A DNA stretch of 64,000 nt from Bin87 sp965204685. GTDB lineage: Bacteria > Chloroflexota > Dehalococcoidia > Lucifugimonadales > UBA3495. Location: contig OZ242004.1 of assembly GCA_965204685.1 (NCBI GenBank), positions 3,844,001 to 3,908,000 on the forward strand, written 5' to 3'. Each line of letters begins with the position of its first letter. Positions within the stretch are counted from its first letter, which is position 1. Below are positions 1 to 6,106 of the stretch, in pieces. Under the pieces are notes generated by a model that was not told where the DNA came from, made no database searches, and saw only the letters and a list, made by a program, of their open reading frames with translations. A program made the position numbers and the translations under genes.

Positions 1-95
1 TATTGGACAAGATATTGCCGGAACTAATGGACAACGCGGAACCCGGCTTGGCGGCACTGGATAGATGGGCTGATGAGTACGAACTTGATGGGTGA
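1..95 (+). CDS. C-terminal end of an unidentified protein (partial)
   Basis: From base 3 an open frame runs to a TGA at 93-95 and encodes about 30 residues with a composition typical of a real C-terminus (acidic, ending in ELDG). The gene begins before the window, so the family cannot be recognised. A GC-rich hairpin follows about 60 bases downstream and could terminate its transcript. Confidence 0.45.
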   Translation, partial: LDKILPELMDNAEPGLAALDRWADEYELDG

Positions 96-157
96 CGCCG
101 TTCACGCCCGAAAATGGCCTTTAGGTCAGGCTACGTCAAGGTGCGATGGTAAAGATC

Positions 158-182
158 AGGGGCGGGTTTTAGACCCGCCCCT
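158..182. terminator. GC-rich hairpin, probable bidirectional terminator
   Basis: Perfect 10-base arms at 158-167 (AGGGGCGGGT) and 173-182 surround a 5-base loop. The hairpin lies between the end of the plus-strand partial gene and the end of the minus-strand VOC gene. Only a weak T-rich stretch follows it. It belongs to the family of GGGCG palindromes seen throughout the window. Confidence 0.55.
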
Positions 183-207
183 AGATTTATCAGCGTTGTC
201 GCTGTAT

Positions 208-603
208 TTACACCAGCACGCCAAACCCCGATTTGGTGCAGATTTCCAGCCGGTTGTGGTCCGGGTCATGGAAGTAGAAGGCCTGCTGACCATCGTGGCG
301 GGTCTGGATGTCGGTGCACTCCACGCCGATGTTCTGCAACTCGTCGCGCGCGGCGGAGATGTCGTCCACCTCGAAGGCGGTGTGGTGCGACGGCGCGGAC
401 GGCGCGTCCGGGTTTTCGATGATGTGGACCATGGCTCCACTGGGCAGCTGTAGCCAGTACAGGTTGTCGCTGTCCACCATCTTGGGGATCTGCTTGACGC
501 CCAGGACTTCCTCGTACCACTTCAGGGCGATGTCCTTGTCCCGAACGTTGTAGGTGATGTGGTTGATCGCCTTCAGGCGGATGTTGTCGGCGTTAAGTCC
601 CAT
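208..603 (-). CDS. VOC-family (glyoxalase/bleomycin resistance/dioxygenase fold) protein
   Basis: This is a 131-residue single-domain vicinal-oxygen-chelate protein. It opens with the typical NHITYNVRD strand and contains HHTAFEVDD and the C-terminal FHDPDHNRLEIC motif with the family's metal-binding His and Glu. The ATG at 603 was chosen because GGGAGGG lies just upstream; longer in-frame extensions have no such site. It sits 44 bases downstream of an amidohydrolase on the same strand, so the two probably form an operon, perhaps for an aromatic or dicarboxylic acid. The exact substrate cannot be told from sequence. Confidence 0.85.
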   Translation of the reverse strand: MGLNADNIRLKAINHITYNVRDKDIALKWYEEVLGVKQIPKMVDSDNLYWLQLPSGAMVHIIENPDAPSAPSHHTAFEVDDISAARDELQNIGVECTDIQTRHDGQQAFYFHDPDHNRLEICTKSGFGVLV

Positions 604-647
604 AAGGTTTCCCTCCCGATGGTCAGGGTTGTTCGGTTTAGTTCCCG

Positions 648-1619
648 TTAGATTTTCAGCAGCCTCTCCAGGTTGCCGAAGAGGATGGCGTCTTTTTCGT
701 CGCGGGTCAGGCTGTCCAGGCCCAGCAGCCACGATACCGGCCAGTCGGCGCACATGTCGAAGGGCCAGTCGGTGCCGAACACGACCTGCTCGATGCCCAC
801 CATGTCGATGAGCATCCGCAGACCGTCCTCGCTGTGAGTCAGGCAATCGTAGTAGAACCGGCCGAGATAGGCGCTGGGCGGCTGGTCGATGTTGGCCCGT
901 GCTTCCGGCCGCACCTGCCAACCCCGATCCATGCGCCCGATGCCATAGCAGGCATAGCCGCCGCCGTGGCACAGGCACACCCGCAGCCCGGGGTAGCGGT
1001 CCATCACCCCACCGAACACGAAGGAGGCGTAGGTGATGGCGCGGTCGGCCAGGTTGCCGATGGTGTTGGGCAGGTGGTAACGGTTGAGCCGCTCCGAGAC
1101 CACGGTCTCGCCGCCCTGGTGGATGAGGAACATCGCGCCCAGGCGTTCCGCGGTCGCCCAAAGGGGCTGAAAAACCGGGTCGTCGAAGGTGCGCCCGTTC
1201 ACGTGGTCCCCGATCATGGCCCCCTTCAGGCCTAATTCCTCCACCGCCCGGGTGAGTTCCTCGATGGCGGCGCCCACATCCTGCATCGGCAGATGGGCCA
1301 GGCCAGCGAAGCGATCCGGATACTCCTCAGTCAACTGGGCGACGTAGTCGTTGCACTCCCGGTGCATGGCCATGGTCTGGTCCACGCTCAGATCGTAGAA
1401 GTACATATTGGCGTTGGTCGACAGCACGTGAACGTCCACACCCAGCGAGTTCATGTCGGCGATGCGCTGTTCCGGCGTCCAGAAGGTGCGCGGGTTGTAG
1501 CGGTGCTGGTTGTAAAGCTGGGGCGCGGAGACCCCGAACCAGTTGTCGCCGCTCTGCATTGCCCGCAGCGCGCTGGCTGGCGTTATGTGCGCATGGACAT
1601 CGAGAACCCGTACTGCCAT
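648..1619 (-). CDS. Amidohydrolase family protein, ACMSD/2,3-dihydroxybenzoate decarboxylase-like
   Basis: This 323-residue metal-dependent TIM-barrel hydrolase or decarboxylase has the first metal site as H9-A-H11 (DVHAHITP), a later FLIHQGG histidine and the C-terminal VFGTDWPF aspartate, all typical of the amidohydrolase_2 family. The start at 1619 is supported by CAGGAG about 10 bases upstream. An in-frame extension of 40 residues further upstream is basic and unlike the family, so it was rejected. Family members decarboxylate or hydrolyse aromatic and aminomuconate acids. The downstream VOC gene fits a small catabolic operon, but the substrate is unknown. Confidence 0.85.
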   Translation of the reverse strand: MAVRVLDVHAHITPASALRAMQSGDNWFGVSAPQLYNQHRYNPRTFWTPEQRIADMNSLGVDVHVLSTNANMYFYDLSVDQTMAMHRECNDYVAQLTEEYPDRFAGLAHLPMQDVGAAIEELTRAVEELGLKGAMIGDHVNGRTFDDPVFQPLWATAERLGAMFLIHQGGETVVSERLNRYHLPNTIGNLADRAITYASFVFGGVMDRYPGLRVCLCHGGGYACYGIGRMDRGWQVRPEARANIDQPPSAYLGRFYYDCLTHSEDGLRMLIDMVGIEQVVFGTDWPFDMCADWPVSWLLGLDSLTRDEKDAILFGNLERLLKI

Positions 1620-1760
1620 TGTCGGTTCGCTCCTGTATGGTCGCGGTCGCCCAGCCGTAGCGACTCCCCGGCGACGGACGTTGCGATGAATTATATCCGC
1701 TTTGGTTTCATCCGTCAGTCTGCTACACCGCCCGGCCATCGGGACACCAAAACCAACCCC

Positions 1761-1765
1761 TGTTA
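1761..1765. repeat. Left copy of 5-bp target-site duplication (TGTTA)
   Basis: TGTTA directly abuts the left inverted repeat of the insertion sequence and is repeated at 2659-2663 directly outside the right inverted repeat. This is the expected scar of a transposition event. Confidence 0.8.
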
Positions 1766-2658
1766 ACCATTGGTGCTAGTAAGTGTCAGAGGGTGAAGTG
1801 AGCGATGGAGCGATGGATGCGCCCCTGGGCGTCCGGTTCCAACCCATTCCATTGGGTCAGTATGTCGAAGGCGGCGATAGTGTAAGCCAAGTGGGCCTCA
1901 AAGCCATTCCACGCCCGATGGCGCATTTCTTTACTGCCCCACACGACTGACATCATGGAGAAAGTCGTCTCCACTGCCATGCGCACGTTCCACTGTCCCC
2001 GACGACAGATCTTGACGTTGTCTGGGTCGCCTTTGGCGCGGTGAAAGCCGGTGTCGGCCAGCACAATCATCTGTCCGTCGTATTGAGCGAGCAAGGGCAG
2101 GAAGGTCTGGTCGTGAACGTTGGCTCCGGCGCAATCCCAATCGGTAATCAGGCCCCACTGGTTCTGTACGACGCAGAGTTTACCTCCCACGATCCAGCGA
2201 TGGTTGGACTTGCCTTTTTTGCCGACTTGGTTAGCCCGTCGCCCTTCGCGTATGGGATGACGCAATTCTATTCCGTAGCTGTCGGCCACCCCCAGGACGG
2301 TGGGCCGGGCCAGGAAGTAGCCGGTCCAGTCCCGTTGCGCCCGCAACCGACGGTTGAGACGGGTGCGGCTGGGCAGTTGGGGAAAGAGGTGGCCATAGTT
2401 GTCTTTGAGCCAATGGTAGAAGGCCCGTTGCGTAACCGGCTTCATGGCTTGCAGCACGCCGATGGTAATCAGTTCGCTGAGGGAGAGGATGGCCTGACTG
2501 TGCTGGGGAACGTCGGGCAGCGCGTCGTCTATCTGGCAATACAGTTCAGTGATAAAATCGGCGATGTTCACGAGGTTCCTCCGCTGTAGTGTAAGCAACT
2601 CACAGCATAGTGGAACCTCGTGGCATTTTCAAAATCAACTCAAACTAGCACCAATGGT
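1766..2658 (-). mobile_element. Complete IS982-like insertion sequence (893 bp)
   Basis: Perfect 15-bp terminal inverted repeats (ACCATTGGTGCTAGT at 1766-1780; its complement at 2644-2658) bracket one transposase gene and are flanked by a 5-bp TGTTA direct repeat. Ends starting with ACC and a single DDE transposase of about 260 residues fit the IS982 family. Intact ends and frame suggest recent insertion. The right end lies about 60 bases upstream of the SIS-domain gene start, so the element has probably replaced or displaced that gene's promoter. Confidence 0.85.
1786..2571 (-). CDS. IS982-family-like DDE transposase
   Basis: This 261-residue transposase has the N-terminal FITELYCQIDDAL segment typical of IS982-type enzymes. 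Candidate catalytic acids are in VADSYGIEL, VLADTGFH and the late VETTFSMM segment. A GTG start at 2571 is preferred because GGAGG lies 6 bases upstream. The reading frame is uninterrupted and occupies most of the 893-bp element, so it may be active. Family assignment rests on motif resemblance and end structure; an IS5-like relative is the alternative. Confidence 0.8.
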   Translation of the reverse strand: MNIADFITELYCQIDDALPDVPQHSQAILSLSELITIGVLQAMKPVTQRAFYHWLKDNYGHLFPQLPSRTRLNRRLRAQRDWTGYFLARPTVLGVADSYGIELRHPIREGRRANQVGKKGKSNHRWIVGGKLCVVQNQWGLITDWDCAGANVHDQTFLPLLAQYDGQMIVLADTGFHRAKGDPDNVKICRRGQWNVRMAVETTFSMMSVVWGSKEMRHRAWNGFEAHLAYTIAAFDILTQWNGLEPDAQGRIHRSIAHFTL

Positions 2659-2663
2659 TGTTA
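2659..2663. repeat. Right copy of 5-bp target-site duplication (TGTTA)
   Basis: It matches the left copy at 1761-1765 and starts directly after the right terminal inverted repeat. Confidence 0.8.
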
Positions 2664-2719
2664 TCATATTTTCGCCACGTCGACCGCACTGGCAATTCAC
2701 CGCTCCGGACGCTGTTCAC

Positions 2720-3793
2720 ATGACTACCCCTATTCCGCGCGACCGGCATCCGTACTTCATGTACGACGCCATCGTCGCTCAGCCCGACGCCATCCGTTCG
2801 GTAATCGCCACCCAAAAGGAGCGTTGCGCCGAAGTGGCCGCGGTTCTGTCGCGCAAACGCCGCATCTATGTCGTGGGCATCGGAACGTCGTGGCACGCGG
2901 CGCTGGTGGGTACATCCATCATGGATGCCGGGCCCGAGGCTTTCGCGTGGAATTCCTTCGAGTTCTGCGTATCGCCGCCGCGCGTCACCGCTGACGACGC
3001 GGTGATCGTGATCAGCCACCGGGGCACCAAGCGTTCGTCCTATGATGCGCTGGACGTTGCCAATAGTCTGGGAGCCTATACCGTGGCCATCACCTCCACC
3101 GACCCGGGTCCGCGCATCCTGGCCGCGCACGACGGCATCCGCACCGTGGACCAGGAAAAATCGGCGGCCTTCACCATTAGCTACACCACCGCCCTCACCG
3201 TGCTTGCGCTGCTCAACCTGGGCATGGCCGGCCGCCTCGATGACCCGGCCAACGGCCTGGATGCGTTTCCACAGCAGATGGCCGACATCCTCGCCGACGA
3301 GGAGAGAGTCCGACGGGTGGTCTCCGAGCACCACGAGCGGCGCAGGTTCATCTCTGCGGGTTGGGGCGCCAATCGGGCCAACGCCTACGAGGTCGCCCTC
3401 AAGATCAAGGAGACCAGCCGCGCCGATTGCGAGGGCTTCCAGACCGAGCAGTTGCTCCACGGGCCCTTCTGCTCCCTGGATTCCGACTGCTTGCTGACGC
3501 TCATAGCCCCCGCCGGCGAAGACCGCGGCCGCGCCGTAGACCTGGCCCAAGCAGCGGGAGAACTGGGCACGCCCGTGTGGGCGCTGACCAACAGGCGCGA
3601 CGACGACCTGGCGGACGCTGGAGCGATCACCTTCCCGCTGCCGGATTGCCCTGCGTACCTGATGCCCATCGCCAGCGTGGTCCCGCTGCAGCTTTTCACC
3701 TACCACCTGGCGCTGGCACGCGGGACGCATCCCGACCTGTTCCAGCAGGATGACCCGCTCCAGGCCGCCGCTCGCACCCACTACGACCTCTAA
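2720..3793 (+). CDS. Double-SIS-domain sugar-phosphate isomerase/aldolase-like protein (GlmS C-terminal-like)
   Basis: The 357-residue protein contains two sugar isomerase (SIS) domains. The first spans roughly residues 35-170 (YVVGIGTSWHAAL, VIVISHRGTKRSS) and the second roughly 200-340 (GWGANRANAYEVALKIKETS, EQLLHGPF). The arrangement matches the isomerase half of GlmS and the AgaS/FrlB proteins. No N-terminal glutaminase domain exists, so it cannot take ammonia from glutamine and more probably deaminates, isomerises or deglycates an amino-sugar phosphate. An IS element ends about 60 bases upstream and no clear ribosome-binding site is visible, so present expression may be altered. Confidence 0.8.
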   Translation: MTTPIPRDRHPYFMYDAIVAQPDAIRSVIATQKERCAEVAAVLSRKRRIYVVGIGTSWHAALVGTSIMDAGPEAFAWNSFEFCVSPPRVTADDAVIVISHRGTKRSSYDALDVANSLGAYTVAITSTDPGPRILAAHDGIRTVDQEKSAAFTISYTTALTVLALLNLGMAGRLDDPANGLDAFPQQMADILADEERVRRVVSEHHERRRFISAGWGANRANAYEVALKIKETSRADCEGFQTEQLLHGPFCSLDSDCLLTLIAPAGEDRGRAVDLAQAAGELGTPVWALTNRRDDDLADAGAITFPLPDCPAYLMPIASVVPLQLFTYHLALARGTHPDLFQQDDPLQAAARTHYDL

Positions 3794-3818
3794 ACCCAAT
3801 CCAACCCAGGAGGCCACC

Positions 3819-4193
3819 ATGCCGGACAATGCAGACGCCCAGCGCTTGATCGAGGAAGCCGCCCAGACCCGGGGCTACACCCTGGAGATGCACCGCATCA
3901 ACGCCCTCGCCGACCCGGAATGGACCCAAAAATACGGCGAGTTCATCGAGGCCACCTACACCGGCCAGCGTCTCCTCGACCGCAAGACCAAGGAGCTCCT
4001 CCAGATCTGCGTCGAAACCGCCCTGCGCGCCGACCAGGAGCAGATCCAGGCCCACATCCGCGTCGCCCTCAACGAAGGCGCCACGCCCCGGGAGATACTG
4101 GAGGCCATGCAGGCCGTCATCGCGCCCATGGGAGCGCTAGCCTTCCGCCGCGGCGTCCAGGCCTGGGCGGCGGAAACGGGTTTCGAGTACTGA
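3819..4193 (+). CDS. Carboxymuconolactone decarboxylase (CMD/AhpD-like) family protein
   Basis: This is a 124-residue all-helical CMD-family protein. The core (KTKELLQICVETALRADQEQ ... HIRVALNEGATPREILEAMQ) is characteristic. Only one cysteine (in LQICVE) is present, so the AhpD CxxC peroxidase site is absent and a decarboxylase-like or unknown role is more likely. The ATG at 3819 follows a strong GGAGG. It begins 25 bases after the SIS-domain gene, implying co-transcription. Confidence 0.8.
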   Translation: MPDNADAQRLIEEAAQTRGYTLEMHRINALADPEWTQKYGEFIEATYTGQRLLDRKTKELLQICVETALRADQEQIQAHIRVALNEGATPREILEAMQAVIAPMGALAFRRGVQAWAAETGFEY

Positions 4194-4228
4194 CCCACTG
4201 ACCCCGCGCCTTCAAAGCGGAGGCCGCC

Positions 4229-5443
4229 ATGCTGATCAAATCGCTGCACCTGAAAAACATCCTGTCGTTCAAGGACACTAGGCTGGACCTACAGCCGCTC
4301 AACGTGCTCATCGGCGCCAACGGGTCGGGCAAGTCGAACCTGATTGATGTGATCGGACTGCTTCAGGCGGTGCCGGGTGATCTGGCGGGATTCCTGCGGC
4401 GCAACGGGCCAACGGGTCACTGGACATGGAATGGTGACAACGCACCTGCGCCGGGCTTTCACCTCTCCGAAATACAAGCGGAAATCCAAAATCCAGAGCA
4501 CCCAGATATGCCATTTCGGTACGAGTTGCAGTTCGAAGCTGGCCATAACGGGGTGAAAGTGACAAGCGAAAGGTTAGCAGACCATCAGACGGAGGCTGAC
4601 TCTAGGCAATCGTACTTCATTCGGAATTCTGATGGCTCCGGTCGAGTTGCCCCGTCGGAATACGCCATTACCCTCTACGAATTGACCGGTGAAGGTGTCA
4701 GTACCCGATTGACTCCTGACAACGTTGGTAGCGCTCAGTCAGTGTTCAACGTATTCCGTAACCCGGCTGCCTTCCCGGTGCTCTCTCAGACAGCGTTTCG
4801 GTTGTCCAGCATCAAGTCTTTTCGCAACTGGTACGTCGGCCGTGATAGCCCCGTTCGTCGCCCCCAACCCACCGATGGCGATCCTAATTTTCTTGAGGAG
4901 GATTTCAGCAACCTGGCCCTGGTGGTCAACGACCTGCTCAGTCGCCGGCTGGAGCCGTCATTGGACTCCTACCTCAAGCGTTTCTATGAGTCCTACGAAA
5001 GCCTGCACCCACGCATCTTCGGGAACACCATTGAGCTGATCGTCAACGAAACCGGCATGTCCAGCGCGCTGCCGGCCTCCCGATTGTCTGATGGAACCAT
5101 CCGCTTCATCGCCCTGCTCGCCATCCTGTGCCACCCCAACCCGCCGCCGCTCATCTGCATCGAGGAGCCGGAAATTGCCATGCACCCCGACTCGCAGGAC
5201 CTGGTGGTTCAACTGCTGAAAAGAGCGTCGGAGCGAACCCAACTGATAGTAACCACCCATTCGCCCTGGTTGATTGACCGCTTCTCTGATGACCTCGATT
5301 GCGTGGTGGTATGCGAGCGGGACCGCCATCCCGCAGAAGGAACTCAGTTCAACCGCCTCTCTCTGGAGAAACTGGATGACTGGCTGGAGAACATGACGCT
5401 TGGCGACGCGTGGATGTCCGGCGCTGTCCGTGGGGTAAGATAG
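4229..5443 (+). CDS. AAA ATPase, OLD/RecF-like (AAA_21)
   Basis: The 404-residue ABC-type ATPase has Walker A at residues 29-36 (GANGSGKS) and Walker B around residue 310 (LICIEEPE). A signature-like ASRLSDGTIRF precedes the latter and a switch histidine follows in TTHSPWLIDRF. The protein stops after the ATPase, so the TOPRIM nuclease half of full OLD proteins is missing. The next gene, 6 bases downstream, encodes a damaged DUF4276 protein. Such ATPase/DUF4276 pairs are common and resemble two-gene ATPase-nuclease defence modules. That role is inferred. Confidence 0.8.
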   Translation: MLIKSLHLKNILSFKDTRLDLQPLNVLIGANGSGKSNLIDVIGLLQAVPGDLAGFLRRNGPTGHWTWNGDNAPAPGFHLSEIQAEIQNPEHPDMPFRYELQFEAGHNGVKVTSERLADHQTEADSRQSYFIRNSDGSGRVAPSEYAITLYELTGEGVSTRLTPDNVGSAQSVFNVFRNPAAFPVLSQTAFRLSSIKSFRNWYVGRDSPVRRPQPTDGDPNFLEEDFSNLALVVNDLLSRRLEPSLDSYLKRFYESYESLHPRIFGNTIELIVNETGMSSALPASRLSDGTIRFIALLAILCHPNPPPLICIEEPEIAMHPDSQDLVVQLLKRASERTQLIVTTHSPWLIDRFSDDLDCVVVCERDRHPAEGTQFNRLSLEKLDDWLENMTLGDAWMSGAVRGVR

Positions 5444-5449
5444 CCGCCA

Positions 5450-5995
5450 ATGGACCATATTTCTGGAAGGCGGCAGACACCTTCGTGGCCCCATGCAGGT
5501 ATTTCTGAGCCGCTCTGCTTATGTGATCCACCAGCGATCCATAGCTCTGGACGTCACACCCTGCGGTTCGGGCGACGACGCAATCAGGAGATGCGCCAGA
5601 GGCTCTGGTGCAGTATTGCTTATCGACTCCGAAGACATGGTGTCAACCCAACTGTTGAACCGCGTAAAGGAGCGAATCGGACCCAACAACCATGCTTTTT
5701 CATGGTCCAACTCATGGAGGCTTGGTTCCTGGCAGACCGAGAGACCCTGACTGGATATTTTGGCAACGGGTTTCGCGTGAACTCATTGCCCCGCAACCCG
5801 AACATCGAAAACATTCCTCGGCAGGACGTGCTCAGTGGACTGCATAGCGCGACACGTGAGTGTCGTAAAGGCACGTATAACAAGACAAACCATGCCGCCG
5901 CACTACTGAATCAGATCAACCCCGAAGCCGTGTACTCAGTCTGCCCCAATTTCACGCTCCTCATCGACCACCTCTGCGATCAGCGTGCCGGCTGA
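5450..5995 (+). pseudogene. DUF4276-family gene broken by two frameshifts
   Basis: A DUF4276 protein can be followed only by changing frame twice. It starts at ATG 5450 (MDHI), moves to the frame containing FLEGG from about 5460 and LLIDSEDMV near 5630, then returns to the first frame at the T-run near 5696-5700, where MVQLMEAWFLADRE appears. It finishes at 5995 with HCxxC-free family sequence (LIDHLCDQRAG). Both shift points lie at oligo-T tracts, so genuine decay and assembly error are both possible. It was probably the partner of the ATPase 6 bases upstream. DUF4276 is thought to be nuclease-like, but the function is not established here. Confidence 0.75.
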
Positions 5996-6017
5996 CCGTT
6001 ACCCGCTCCGACAGTCG

Positions 6018-6047
6018 TTGACGCTGTTTGCGCACGTCCCCTACAAT
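6018..6047 (+). promoter_or_regulatory. Sigma-70-type promoter for alaS
   Basis: TTGACG at 6018-6023 and TACAAT at 6042-6047 are separated by 18 bases. They lie about 60 bases upstream of the alaS start, giving a short leader with no room for a T-box. Confidence 0.65.
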
Positions 6048-6106
6048 CGGCTGCGTTCCCCAATATTACCTTTTCGTAACCAAACCTACGGGAGTCGTAA
6101 CCTCGT

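Noticed and set aside
5996..6106. T-box or other riboswitch before alaS
   Set aside because: The promoter at 6018-6047 leaves only about 55 bases of leader, and no T-box motif is present.
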